A DNA stretch of 43,195 nt from an uncultured Methylopila sp. (GCA_902168115.1 CABHPB010000076.1:1-43195), one strand, 5' to 3'. Shown: positions 7,775 to 15,967, counted from the stretch's first letter. Numbers and translations are program-made. Notes: a model not told the origin generated them from the letters alone.

Positions 7775-9067
7775 ATGGACATCGTCCTGCGCCGCGTCCG
7801 GATCGACGACGAACAGCCCTTGCAAGACATCGGCGTCGAGAACGGCCGCATCGTCGAGATCGCCGAACGCATCGAACAAGCGGGCGCCGAGGAGATCGAC
7901 GCCGGCGGCCGCGCCGCCCTGCCGGGTTTCGTCGAACCGCACATGCATCTCGAGAAGGCGTTCCTGCATCGCCGCCTGCCGGCGCGCTCAGGCACGCTTG
8001 AGGAGGCGATCCGGGTCACCGGCATCCTGAAGTCCAAACAGGAGCGCGACGACGTCCTCGACCGCTCCCGGCGCGTCCTCGACATGTCGGTGAGGAACGG
8101 CACCACGCTGATCCGCGCCCATCCCGACGTCGACCCAATCCAGGGCCTGATCGGCGTTGAGACCGCAGTGGAGCTCCGCGAAGAGTACCGCGACCTGCTC
8201 GACATCCAGATCGTCGCCTTCCCGCAGGAGGGCATCCTCAAGACCGACGGCGTCGACGAACTAATGGAGGCGGCGCTCGACATGGGCGCCGACGTCGTCG
8301 GCGGCTGTCCCTACAACGAGCTGACCTGGGACGACACTAGGAGCCACATAGACAAGGTGTTCGACCTCGCGGCCAAGCGCGGGCTGCCGATCGACATGCA
8401 TGTCGACTTCGCCGACGACGTCGGCGACGAGCGCTTCGCCTCGGCGCGCTACATCGCCGAAAAGACGATCGAAACCGGCTATCAGGGGAGGGTCGCGCTC
8501 GGCCACGTCACCAGCCTCGGGGCGCTCGCGCCCGACGAAGCCAAGCCCGTCATCGAGCTGCTGCGCAAGGCCGACATCCACATCGTCACACTGCCCGCGA
8601 CAGACGTCTATCTCGGCGGGCGCAAGGACGAAGCCAAGCCCCGCCGGGGGCTGACGCCGGTGCGGGCGCTCCACGAGGCGGGCGTCAACGTCGCTTATTC
8701 CTCGAACAACATCCGCAATGCCTTCACGCCCTTCGGCAAGGCCGACCCGCTCCAGATCGGAAACCTGCTCGCCCATCTCGTCCAGTTCGGCACGCCTGAA
8801 CACCAGGCCGAGATCCTCAAGATGGGCACCACCAACGCCGCGCGCGTCGTCGGCGTCTCCGAGGACTACGGACTCGCCGTCGGCAAGCAGGCCGACATCG
8901 TGATCCTCGACACCGAAGTCGTCGCCGACGCGCTGCTCGACCTGCCTGCTCGCTCCTGGGTGCTGAAGCGCGGGCGCGTCACGGTCGTCACCACAGTCGA
9001 AAGCCGGATCTGCCGCGACTGCGGCCAGGACCATTCGCTGAAAATCCCCCGGGCCGCGGCCCGCTGA
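7775..9067 (+). CDS. Cytosine deaminase-like amidohydrolase
   Basis: A 430-residue member of the amidohydrolase superfamily, close in layout to cytosine deaminase and N-isopropylammelide hydrolase (AtzC), which remove amino or alkylamino groups from pyrimidine/triazine rings. Metal-site His56 and His58 lie in FVEPHMHLEKAF, His209 in DMHVDF and His244 in LGHVTS. Where cytosine deaminase has the metal-binding and catalytic Asp (HDDVFDPW-type motif), this protein reads SSNNIRNAFTPFG (309-321), with Asn at the Asp positions; the Glu after HxD is Phe212. It may therefore not be a classical deaminase. The C-terminus carries CRDCGQDH, a possible zinc knuckle. The ATG at 7775 follows GGAGGAGACCGGAG and is preferred to an upstream start at 7694. 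DUF1097 follows 15 bases later. Confidence 0.85.
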   Translation: MDIVLRRVRIDDEQPLQDIGVENGRIVEIAERIEQAGAEEIDAGGRAALPGFVEPHMHLEKAFLHRRLPARSGTLEEAIRVTGILKSKQERDDVLDRSRRVLDMSVRNGTTLIRAHPDVDPIQGLIGVETAVELREEYRDLLDIQIVAFPQEGILKTDGVDELMEAALDMGADVVGGCPYNELTWDDTRSHIDKVFDLAAKRGLPIDMHVDFADDVGDERFASARYIAEKTIETGYQGRVALGHVTSLGALAPDEAKPVIELLRKADIHIVTLPATDVYLGGRKDEAKPRRGLTPVRALHEAGVNVAYSSNNIRNAFTPFGKADPLQIGNLLAHLVQFGTPEHQAEILKMGTTNAARVVGVSEDYGLAVGKQADIVILDTEVVADALLDLPARSWVLKRGRVTVVTTVESRICRDCGQDHSLKIPRAAAR

Positions 9068-9082
9068 TTAAGGAGTGAGGCC

Positions 9083-9613
9083 ATGAGGAAACTGCCCGTC
9101 GAGATCGTCTCATCCACTCTCGCGGTGACGACGCTGTTCTATCCTTGGCACCTTCCGGTGTGGGCGATCTTTGTCGCCTGGGCCGGGACCTTCGCGGCCG
9201 GCGGCCCGAAGCCCGAGGTGTTGCGCAAGATCTGGCCCTGCATGCTTCTCGGCAATGTCACGGCCTGCATCATCGTCGTGCTGTTCGGGCTCGCGTCGCA
9301 GAACCTCTCGGGAACCTCGCTCACGATCGCGCAATGCGTGATCCTGTTCTGCCTCAACGGCGGGATGATGGCCCTCGGCCGGTTCGAGCCGCTGAGCTTC
9401 ATCCCCGGCATGTTCTTCGGCTTCGCCTCGTTCTTCGCCACTTACTTCGGCGGCTTCGGCCCGACCCCGAAGGACCCCGCGATCGCGCTGCTCTCCGTCG
9501 CGGCCATGAACGCGCTCGGCCCGATCTACGCGATCCTGACCGCCAGGTTCGGCGCACACCACCATCCGACGGGATCCCACGCCGCCCCGGCGAGCGCCCC
9601 GGCGCGGTCCTGA
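9083..9613 (+). CDS. DUF1097 family membrane protein
   Basis: A 176-residue integral membrane protein with about five to six helices (for example SSTLAVTTLFYPWHLPVWAI, IWPCMLLGNVTACIIVVLF, CVILFCLNGGMMAL, FIPGMFFGFASFFATYFG, AIALLSVAAMNALGPIYAIL). The pattern VWAIFVAWAGTFAAGG with a glycine-rich second half fits DUF1097 (E. coli YcdZ type), whose function is not established. AAGGAG stands 7 bases before the ATG. Set between two hydrolase genes of one operon, it is a reasonable candidate for uptake or channel activity for their substrate; this is inference from position. Confidence 0.8.
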   Translation: MRKLPVEIVSSTLAVTTLFYPWHLPVWAIFVAWAGTFAAGGPKPEVLRKIWPCMLLGNVTACIIVVLFGLASQNLSGTSLTIAQCVILFCLNGGMMALGRFEPLSFIPGMFFGFASFFATYFGGFGPTPKDPAIALLSVAAMNALGPIYAILTARFGAHHHPTGSHAAPASAPARS

Positions 9614-9656
9614 ACCGCGCCCGCCTCGCTCCTCTCTCCCCCGACGGCTGAAAGTC

Positions 9657-11339
9657 ATGTCCATGTCCCGCAGGTCTTTCCTCTCCGCCTCGGCGGGGGC
9701 GACGGCGCTCGCCGCGACGCCCGCCTCGACGTCGCGCGCCGACGCCGAGCGGGGGATCGTCCGCCCCCGGCTCGCCGCCTCCCGAACCGGCATGGTCACG
9801 AGCCCTCACACGCTCGCGAGCGAGGCCGGGGCCGAGGTGCTGCGCCAGGGCGGCGACGCCATCGAGGCGGCGGTCGCGATCGGGGCCGCGATCGCCGTGC
9901 TCTACCCGCATTTCTGCGGGATCGGCGGCGATGCGATCTGGATGATCGCTGATCGGGACGGGCGGCGCTCCACCATCATGGGCATCGGCCAAGCGCCGGC
10001 CAACGTCCCGGCTTATGACGGGCCGATCCCGTTGCGCGGGCCCGCCTCCACGGCGTCCTCCGCCTGCGCCGTCGACGCCTGGCGGGTGGCGCTCGACTTC
10101 TCGAAGCGGCACTGGGGCGGCCGGAAGTCGCTCGCGGAGCTGATGGGGCCGGCGATCGGCCATGCCGAAAACGGCTTCGCCTGTTCGCCCTCGCAAGCGT
10201 TCTGGACCAACTTCCGAGAGGCAGACCTGCCCCAGTGGCGCGGCTTCGCCCGCACCTTCCTGCCGGGCGGCAAGACGCCGCGCGTCGGCGAGAGCTTCGT
10301 GCAGAAAGAGCTCGCGGAAAGCCTGAAGCTGATCGCGAACAACGGCCCCCGCGACTTTTACGAGGGCGAACTCGCCGCTCGCCTCGTGAAGGGACTTTCG
10401 GCCGCCGGATCGCCGCTCACCGCAGCCGACCTCGCCGCGACGCACGCGCTGCTCGAGGAGCCGGTGGCGCTCGACTATCGCGGGCTGACGCTGCTCGCCC
10501 CGCCGCCGCCGACGCAGGGGATCTCGACGCTTGCGATCCTTGGCGTATTGAATCGCTTCGACCTTGCCTCGGTCGAGGAGGGGAGCGCGGATTACTATCA
10601 CCTCTGCGTCGAGGCGGTGAAACAGGCGTTCCTCGACCGCGGGCGGATCGCCGATCCGCATTTTTCGGACCTGCCCGCGGACCTGTGGCTCGACGAGGCC
10701 ACGCTCGATCGCAAGGCCGCCGCGATCGACCGCCGACGCGCGCGGCCGTGGCCAGCGACCTTCAAGACCGGCGACACCGTGTTCTTCGGCACGACCGACA
10801 CAATGGGGCGCAGCGTCAGCGTGCTGCAAAGCACCTATTTCGACTGGGGCAGCGGCGTCGTGGTCGGCGACACCGGCGTGCTCTGGCAGAACCGCGGCGC
10901 AGCTTTCAGCACGGACCCGCGAAGCCCGAACTTGATCGCCCCCGGGAAGCGGCCGTTCTACACGCTCAATCCCGGCATGGCGCTAAAGAACGGCCGGCCT
11001 CACATCCTCTACGGGACGCAAGGCGCCGACGGCCAGCCGCAGACCCTGACCGTCGCGCTCACCCGCCTGATCGACTACGGGCTCGACCCCGCTGAGGCGC
11101 TGGCGCGCCCTCGCTTCCTGCTCGGCCGGACCTTCTCTGACAGCCGCGACACGCTGAAGCTTGAAGCGAGCGTCGGCTCGGCCACCGTCGGAGCGCTGGA
11201 ACGGATGGGGCACGAGACGAGCGTGATCGACTCCAACAGCCCGCTCGCCGGTCAGGCCGGCGTCATCGCGATCCAGGACGACGGTTCGATGATCGGCGCG
11301 CACGATCCCCGTAGCGACGGCGCTGCCATAGGTGTCTAA
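9657..11339 (+). CDS. Gamma-glutamyltransferase-family Ntn hydrolase, HpxW-like, Tat signal
   Basis: A 560-residue autoprocessing Ntn-hydrolase relative. The start, MSMSRRSFLSASAGATALAA, is a twin-arginine signal, so the enzyme is probably exported folded to the periplasm. The probable self-cleavage site and nucleophile is Thr374 in GDTVFFGTTD, followed by SVLQSTYFDWGSGVV and VLWQNRGAAFSTDPRSPN, a pattern that resembles oxamate amidohydrolase HpxW more than classical GGT. PGMALKNGRPHILYGTQGAD matches the region lining the active site in GGTs. HpxW splits oxamate to oxalate and ammonia; the substrate here is unproven. It closes the cluster that opens with the HpxZ-like gene, and an AT-rich island begins after its stop. 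Confidence 0.85.
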   Translation: MSMSRRSFLSASAGATALAATPASTSRADAERGIVRPRLAASRTGMVTSPHTLASEAGAEVLRQGGDAIEAAVAIGAAIAVLYPHFCGIGGDAIWMIADRDGRRSTIMGIGQAPANVPAYDGPIPLRGPASTASSACAVDAWRVALDFSKRHWGGRKSLAELMGPAIGHAENGFACSPSQAFWTNFREADLPQWRGFARTFLPGGKTPRVGESFVQKELAESLKLIANNGPRDFYEGELAARLVKGLSAAGSPLTAADLAATHALLEEPVALDYRGLTLLAPPPPTQGISTLAILGVLNRFDLASVEEGSADYYHLCVEAVKQAFLDRGRIADPHFSDLPADLWLDEATLDRKAAAIDRRRARPWPATFKTGDTVFFGTTDTMGRSVSVLQSTYFDWGSGVVVGDTGVLWQNRGAAFSTDPRSPNLIAPGKRPFYTLNPGMALKNGRPHILYGTQGADGQPQTLTVALTRLIDYGLDPAEALARPRFLLGRTFSDSRDTLKLEASVGSATVGALERMGHETSVIDSNSPLAGQAGVIAIQDDGSMIGAHDPRSDGAAIGV

Positions 11340-11797
11340 GGCTCTCAGACATCTGCGCGCATGTATTTAACGTTCAGTCGACAAGCAATTATGTTAAGAT
11401 ATAGTATGGAATATTTCAATTTAATTGAAGAAGATATTTGCGTTTTTATGCAAATTGAGTGCGGAATCTGCCGCCGCATTGACGCGTCAGCGCGGCATTT
11501 GCCGCGCCGGCAGGCGGAAAGTCAGAAAGACGGAATAGTCTAGCGTCACCTCGAGCTTGGCGTTCAGCCTCGTGCTCGTGCATCGGCCAGGTCGCTCGAA
11601 TAACTCGCAAACCAGTTTGGGCTGATGCACGCCGCGCTGCGCGGCCAAACGCTCGCTTCGTAAAGTCGACAGCGACCATGCCGAATGGCGGCAGAGGGGA
11701 GTTAGCTCGTGATGGAGGGTCGTCGTGGGTTTCGCTCGAAGGTGGGGTTGCCGCTTTGGCGCGGCGGACGAGATCTCCGAGCCACGAGGAGACCAAT
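11340..11797. other. Gene-poor stretch with an AT-rich island
   Basis: Bases about 11355-11460 are strikingly AT-rich against the GC-rich surroundings and include runs such as TTAACG, TTATGTTAAGATATAG and AAGATATTTG. A 60-codon frame (11361-11543, plus strand) runs through it but has no ribosome binding site, and its second half reads like random GC-rich sequence. The rest of the stretch, to 11797, holds no gene that I can support. The island may be a promoter region, foreign DNA or an insertion scar. Confidence 0.5.
11415..11429. repeat. 15-base palindrome in the AT-rich island
   Basis: TTCAATT-T-AATTGAA is a perfect 7+1+7 palindrome. A regulator-binding site is one reading; in AT-rich DNA such palindromes can also arise by chance. 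No gene start lies close by on either strand. Confidence 0.5.
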
Positions 11798-12019
11798 ATG
11801 CACGGTGATCGAGACCGACCGCTAACCGGAACAGATGCAACGCCGAAAGTGCAGAGAGGCGAGAACATAAAGGACCTTGTCACCCCCGGCGCCGACGCGG
11901 ACGAAGAAGCGGAAGCGGAAGAGATCGCCCCGCCGGGCGGCCAGAAGGTCAGTGCGAATGAGACGCGGGCCAATCCGGAGCCTGGCGAGGCGCCGGAGGA
12001 GGAACAGTCGCCGACGTAA
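11798..12019 (+). CDS. Small acidic, probably disordered protein
   Basis: A 73-residue hypothetical protein starting MHGDRDRPLTGTDATPKVQR. The second half is very rich in Glu, Asp, Pro and Ala (for example DADEEAEAEEIAPPGG and EPGEAPEEEQSPT), with no Cys, no aromatic core and no membrane helix, so it is probably intrinsically disordered. GAGGAG lies 6 bases before the ATG at 11798, which favours that start over an in-frame ATG at 11678. Codon use fits the genome. No family is recognised, and the neighbours (AT-rich island, insertion sequence) give no clue to function. Confidence 0.5.
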   Translation: MHGDRDRPLTGTDATPKVQRGENIKDLVTPGADADEEAEAEEIAPPGGQKVSANETRANPEPGEAPEEEQSPT

Positions 12020-12473
12020 TTCGTGTCGACTGCCCGGAGACGGAACGATCGGAGCGACGCAAGCTTCCCCTCTGTGTCGCCGCATTCCCGTCGGCGGACT
12101 AGGTCGTCCGAACCGACGTCGGTGGCCCTGGAGGACAAGCAGCGTACCTTAACCCCACGCCGCGGGCCTCGGCAGGAGCCGGCTGCAGCCATTCAAGGGT
12201 CTGTCGGGGATCTCGCCTCGGGTAGCTTGATGCGGCTGCTTGAACTACCGAACACACCCTCGCAAACGACGGGCAAGCGGAGATTGTTCGATCTCAGTCC
12301 GTACCGCTCAGCCAGCTCTTTCAGCGCAACTCTCTCTCCAAAAATTCAGTTGCGCCCGCGGCTCGCCAGAACCACAGGGTTTGCGCGCCGAGCTGTGTAG
12401 GTCGACGCGGCGCAAGCGCGGCAGATCCGCTCTCTGCCGCGCCAATTTCTCCAAAGCTGTGTAGTCGCTGACG
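12020..12473. other. Stretch without a recognisable gene
   Basis: Several short frames cross this stretch on both strands (for example plus-strand frames at 12023-12400 and 12240-12464), but none has a ribosome binding site, a conserved-looking composition or a family match that I can see. It ends at the left tip of the IS3-family element. It may be decayed DNA accumulated around the insertion. Confidence 0.4.
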
Positions 12474-12486
12474 TGACCCCCGTTTT

Positions 12487-13422
12487 TTATCCAGCGGAAG
12501 CGAGAGTCCTGTCGTGATCTGAGCCATCGTCGATGGCGGTTTCAAGAGGCCGAAGCGCGGAGCCGTCAGGTTGCGCAGCGCTTCGGCCGGCGGTCTCGAG
12601 GATGGCGCCGGCGTAGGCCCGAGGCGTCATCCAGCCGAGTTTGGAGTGCGGTCGTTCCTCGTTGTAGTCGCGTCGCCAAGCCTCGAGCACGGCGCGGGCG
12701 TGCGGCAGCGAGCGGAACAGCGTCTCGTTCAGAAGCTCGTCGCGCAGCCGGCCGTTGAAGCTCTCGATGAAGCCGTTCTGCTGGGGCTTGCCCGGCGCGA
12801 TGTAATGCCAGCCGACGCCGCTCTCGTCCGCCCAGCCGAGGATCGCGTTCGAGGTGAACTCGGTTCCGTTGTCGCTGACGATCGTCGTCGGCCGACCGCG
12901 CCGGCGCACGATGTCGTCGAGCTCGCGCGCGACTCGCAGGCCGGACAGCGAAGTGTCTGCCGCGAGCGCCAGGCATTCCCGCGTGCAATCGTCCCCCACC
13001 GCGAGGATCCGGAAGCGGCGCCCGTCCGTGAGCTGGTCGGACAGGAAGTCCAGGCTCCAGCGCTGGTTCGCCGCGAGCGGCGTCTCGATCGGCCGCCGCG
13101 TTCCTATCGCTCGCTTGCGCCCGCCGCGCCGGCGCACCGTCAGCTTCTCCTCGCGATAGAGCCGCTGCACGCGCTTGCGGTTGACCGCATGGCCCTCCCG
13201 CTTCAGCAGGACATATAGCCGCCGGTAGCCGAAGCGACGGCGCTCGGCCGCCAGTTCCTTCAACCGTCCGCGCAGCGCAGCGTCGTCGGGACGCGTCCCT
13301 TAGTATCGCACGCTCGTCCGGTCGACGCCGACCACCCGGCACGCCCGCCGCTCGCTCATCTCGAAGGTCGCGGCGAGATACGCCACGGCCTCCCGTCGCG
13401 CTGCGGGCGTCACCACTTTTTT
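12487..13422 (-). pseudogene. IS3-family transposase orfB with an internal stop
   Basis: The DDE catalytic half of the transposase. Read in the -1 frame after the slippery site it runs [32 protein letters not shown], then TAA at 13300-13302, then continues in the same frame [19 protein letters not shown] and on to the integrase core: first Asp in [11 protein letters not shown], second in VSDNGTEF and Glu in [11 protein letters not shown]. The relatives I recall read through where the TAA stands, so this is a nonsense mutation, probably from a CAA, AAA or GAA codon. The downstream part from the ATG at 13263 is intact (258 residues) and holds the whole DDE triad, but lacks the N-terminal HTH-linker segment. 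Confidence 0.8.
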
Positions 13423-13676
13423 CCCAGAAGGTCCTTCAGCGCGGCGTTGTCGAGCATCGCGTCCGCCAGCATTCGCTTCAGCCGGCCGTTCTCGTCCTCC
13501 AGCCCCTTCAGCCGCCTCGCCTCCGAGACGTCGAGCCCGCCGAACTTGGCCTTCCACTTGTAGAACGTTGCAGAGCTGACGCCGTGCTTCCGGCAGACCT
13601 CCGCGGTCGCGACGCCCGCCTCCTGCTCGCGCAGGATCACGATGATCTGCTCTTCCGTGAACCGTGACTTCTTCAT
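13410..13676 (-). CDS. IS3-family transposase orfA
   Basis: An 88-residue protein with the IS407-group orfA pattern: [20 protein letters not shown], helix-turn-helix through [20 protein letters not shown] (about residues 28-47), then a leucine-zipper-like helix ([20 protein letters not shown]) and the end LLGKKW. It binds the terminal repeats and, through -1 frameshifting at A AAA AAG (13422 down to 13416), would give the OrfAB transposase; alone it usually acts as a regulator. The reading frame is intact. The initiating ATG lies about 60 bases inside the right tip of the element. Confidence 0.88.
   Translation of the reverse strand: MKKSRFTEEQIIVILREQEAGVATAEVCRKHGVSSATFYKWKAKFGGLDVSEARRLKGLEDENGRLKRMLADAMLDNAALKDLLGKKW
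13416..13422 (-). promoter_or_regulatory. Programmed -1 frameshift heptamer A AAA AAG
   Basis: On the minus strand the orfA codons GGA AAA AAG TGG TGA contain the heptamer A AAA AAG. A slip of one base back gives GGA AAA AAA GTG GTG, which enters orfB as GKKVV. This is the standard IS3-family frameshift signal; the orfA stop follows two codons later. Confidence 0.8.
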
Positions 13677-13735
13677 CCGTCCGTCCCTCGTGCTGGGCAG
13701 ACTCTAGCTATCCATGGAGGAGTTTCAGGGGGTCA

Positions 13736-14036
13736 CGGCACTTGGATGACCCTCTACGCAGGTCAAGGCGGTCTCATTTCTGCGAGCCGTGGAGTGTCCA
13801 TCCTTACGGAGTCCGTGCCGGAGCATTCTGCCGTCACCGCGCTTTGGCCGGAACGCCGAAGAGGCAGCGTAACCGTCGAGTGTTCGCAGCGTTCTAGCTT
13901 AGCTGGTTCCTTCTGCCGCGCCTCAGAATTGGTCACCGACAGCGTCGCCTAAGGCGCGGACGTCATTTGTGATATTCGTCGGTTGATCCCGCCGCGCACG
14001 GCCTGTGCGTGCGATCGGTCATGGAGCCTGAACGAG
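13736..14036. other. Intergenic stretch after the insertion sequence
   Basis: About 300 bases with no gene that I can support; short plus-strand frames (for example 13746-13952) lack a ribosome binding site and any conserved look. It must hold the promoter of the DUF4126/oxidoreductase pair, but no convincing -35/-10 pair stands out. Confidence 0.4.
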
Positions 14037-14498
14037 ATGGCTTACATTCTTGCCGCAGCGCTGATCGGGGTCGTGGCGGGGCTGCGCGCCATGACCGCGC
14101 CAGCAGCCGTCAGTTGGGCTGCGCATCTCGGCTGGATCGACCTGTCCCAGTCCTGGCTCGCCTTCATGGGCTATGCTTGGACGCCTTACGTTTTCACGCT
14201 GCTTGCGCTCATGGAGTTCGTCACCGACCAACTGCCGTCGACGCCGAGCCGCAACGTCCCGCCGCAGTTCGGAGCGCGGATCGCAATGGGCGCGCTGTGC
14301 GGGGCGGCGATCGGGGTCGCAGGCGATTCGCTCGTCATCGGTCTGATCGCAGGGGTTGCGGGAGCCGTCGCCGGCACGCTCGGCGGCGCCGCGGCGCGCG
14401 CGAAACTGGCGGGCTCCTTCGGTCGCGACCTTCCGGCCGGGCTCATTGAGGACGCCGCCGCGATTGCGGTGGCCCATCTCGCCGTCCGGGCGCTCTGA
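14037..14498 (+). CDS. DUF4126-family membrane protein
   Basis: A 153-residue integral membrane protein. The N-terminal MAYILAAALIGVVAGLRAMT and the following PAAVSWAAHLGWIDL segment, with the middle motif EFVTDQLPSTPSRNVPPQFG, match DUF4126, a family of unknown function with glycine-rich helices (ARIAMGALCGAAIGVAGDSL, VIGLIAGVAGAVAGTLGG). About four helices are expected. The ATG at 14037 puts the conserved helix at the start; a TTG at 13983 would add an unrelated 18-residue tail. Its stop overlaps the ATG of the oxidoreductase gene by one base (TGATG), so the two are co-translated. Confidence 0.82.
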   Translation: MAYILAAALIGVVAGLRAMTAPAAVSWAAHLGWIDLSQSWLAFMGYAWTPYVFTLLALMEFVTDQLPSTPSRNVPPQFGARIAMGALCGAAIGVAGDSLVIGLIAGVAGAVAGTLGGAAARAKLAGSFGRDLPAGLIEDAAAIAVAHLAVRAL

Positions 14499-15877
14499 TG
14501 ACCCGCGCGTTCGACGCGATCGTCATCGGCGCGGGGCAAGCCGGACCGTCGATGGCGGCGCATCTCGCGGCGGCAGGGCGCAAGGTGGCGATCGTCGAGC
14601 GCCATCTCGTCGGCGGCACATGCGTCAACACCGGCTGCACGCCGACCAAGGCCATGGTGGCGAGCGCATATGCGGCCCATCTCGCCCGCCGCGCCGGGGA
14701 CTACGGCATTGGGACCGGCCCGGTGTCGGTCGACATGGCGTCCGTCAAAGCCCGCAAGGACGCGATCGCCGGCGCCTCCCGGCGGAACAACGAGGTCTGG
14801 CTCGACAGTCTCGACGGCGTGACGCTGATCCGCGGTCACGCCCGCTTCGTCGGCCCGCACCGGCTTGAGGTCGCGGGCGAGACGCTCACCGCACCTCAGA
14901 TCTTCCTCAACGTCGGCGGCCGCGCGGCGACGCCGGCCATGCCGGGGCTTGATACGATCTCCTACCTCACCAACAGCTCGCTGCTCGAACTCGACGTCGT
15001 GCCGCGCAGCCTCGTAGTCATCGGCGGCAGCTACATCGGGCTCGAATTCGCGCAGATCTTCCGCCGTCTGGGCGCCGAGGTGACGGTTGTCGAGATGGGC
15101 CCGCGGATCGTCGCGCGCGAAGACCAGGAGACGTCAGACGCGATCCAGGCGTTCCTGGAGGAAGAAGGCGTCCGTTTCCGCCTCAACGCCGAATGCATCA
15201 GCTTCGAAAACCGCGGCGACGAGATCGCAGCCGCGGTCAGTTGCACGTCTGGCGAAGCCGCCGAAATCGGCTCGCACGTGCTGCTCGCGGTCGGCCGCCG
15301 CCCGAACACCGACGATCTCGGGCTGGAGGCCGCAGGCGTCGCGCTCGATCAACGCGGTTATGTCGTCGTGGACGACGAGTTGCGAACGAGCGTCGAGGGG
15401 ATCTGGGCGCTCGGCGACTGCAACGGCCGCGGGGCCTTCACGCATACCGCCTACAACGACTTCGAGATCGTCTCCGCGAACCTGCTCGATGGGGGCGCCA
15501 GGCGGATCGGGGATCGCTTTCCGGTCTACGCGCTTTACACGGACCCGCCGCTCGGGCGCATCGGCATGACTGAAGCGCAAGCCCGCGCCGCCGGGGTCTC
15601 CTATAAGGTCGCGACCCGCCCGATGGCCCGGGTCGGTCGCGCGGTGGAGAAGGGCGAGACCAAAGGCTTCATGAAGGCGATCGTCGACGCCCGGACCGAT
15701 TTGATGCTAGGGGCCGCCGTTCTCGGCGTCGGCGGCGACGAGGCGGTGCATGGCCTACTCTACGCGATGCAGGGCGGCGTCACGGCCGACGCGATCCGTC
15801 GCACCACGCCAATCCATCCGACGGTCGCGGAACTGTTTCCAACGCTCATGGGCGATCTTCATCTTGCGAACCCATAG
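14498..15877 (+). CDS. Flavin disulfide reductase, mercuric reductase-like
   Basis: A 459-residue class I pyridine nucleotide-disulfide oxidoreductase. It shows FAD-binding GAGQAG (11-16), the redox pair Cys42/Cys47 in GGTCVNTGCTPTK, NAD(P)-binding GGSYIGLEFAQIF, the second FAD motif WALGDCNGRGAFTHT, and the catalytic C-terminal HPTVAELFPT typical of the dimer-interface His. It would pass electrons from NAD(P)H via FAD to a disulfide or similar acceptor. It looks like MerA-type proteins but lacks the N-terminal heavy-metal domain and the C-terminal Cys pair, and no other mer gene is near, so mercury reduction is not supported. It is coupled to the DUF4126 membrane protein upstream. Confidence 0.88.
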   Translation: MTRAFDAIVIGAGQAGPSMAAHLAAAGRKVAIVERHLVGGTCVNTGCTPTKAMVASAYAAHLARRAGDYGIGTGPVSVDMASVKARKDAIAGASRRNNEVWLDSLDGVTLIRGHARFVGPHRLEVAGETLTAPQIFLNVGGRAATPAMPGLDTISYLTNSSLLELDVVPRSLVVIGGSYIGLEFAQIFRRLGAEVTVVEMGPRIVAREDQETSDAIQAFLEEEGVRFRLNAECISFENRGDEIAAAVSCTSGEAAEIGSHVLLAVGRRPNTDDLGLEAAGVALDQRGYVVVDDELRTSVEGIWALGDCNGRGAFTHTAYNDFEIVSANLLDGGARRIGDRFPVYALYTDPPLGRIGMTEAQARAAGVSYKVATRPMARVGRAVEKGETKGFMKAIVDARTDLMLGAAVLGVGGDEAVHGLLYAMQGGVTADAIRRTTPIHPTVAELFPTLMGDLHLANP

Positions 15878-15934
15878 CGATCCCCGACGTTGTTGGCGCA
15901 GATGCGCAGTAGATCGAAAAAGCAGGCAGACGAT

Positions 15935-15967
15935 CTAGGGTGCGCAGCTGGCTTCAGCACACCCTAG
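15935..15967. terminator. Stem-loop between convergent genes
   Basis: CTAGGGTG (15935-15942) pairs with CACCCTAG (15960-15967), and inside it GCTG-gctt-CAGC (15947-15958) forms a second short stem. It lies in the 113-base gap between the oxidoreductase (plus) and MBL hydrolase (minus) genes, where a two-way terminator is expected. No clear T-run follows, so termination is inferred from position and stem strength. Confidence 0.5.

Larger units (their letters stand above)
12474..13735 (-). mobile_element. IS3-family insertion sequence (IS407-like group)
   Basis: An element of about 1.26 kb, read on the minus strand. Tips begin TGACCCCC at both ends: plus-strand TGACCCCCGTTTTTTATCCA at 12474 and, on the other strand, TGACCCCCTGAAACTCCTCC at 13735. 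It carries two overlapping frames, orfA with an HTH and orfB with the DDE core, joined by a canonical A AAA AAG slippery heptamer. orfB stops 13 bases from the left tip. Flanks (GACG left, CGGC right) do not form a direct repeat, so the target duplication has been lost or the element moved by recombination. A nonsense codon in orfB makes autonomous transposition unlikely. Confidence 0.85.

Noticed and set aside
11361-11543. A 60-codon frame in the AT-rich island
   Set aside because: No ribosome binding site, and the composition changes abruptly halfway from AT-rich to GC-rich codons, so it looks like a chance frame.
12470-13739. Target-site duplication flanking the insertion sequence
   Set aside because: The 4-base flanks (GACG and CGGC) do not match; the extra shared CG next to the tips is too short to count.
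14498-15877. Annotation as mercuric reductase merA
   Set aside because: The redox motif fits the wider family, but the heavy-metal domain, the C-terminal Cys pair and any mer neighbours are missing.
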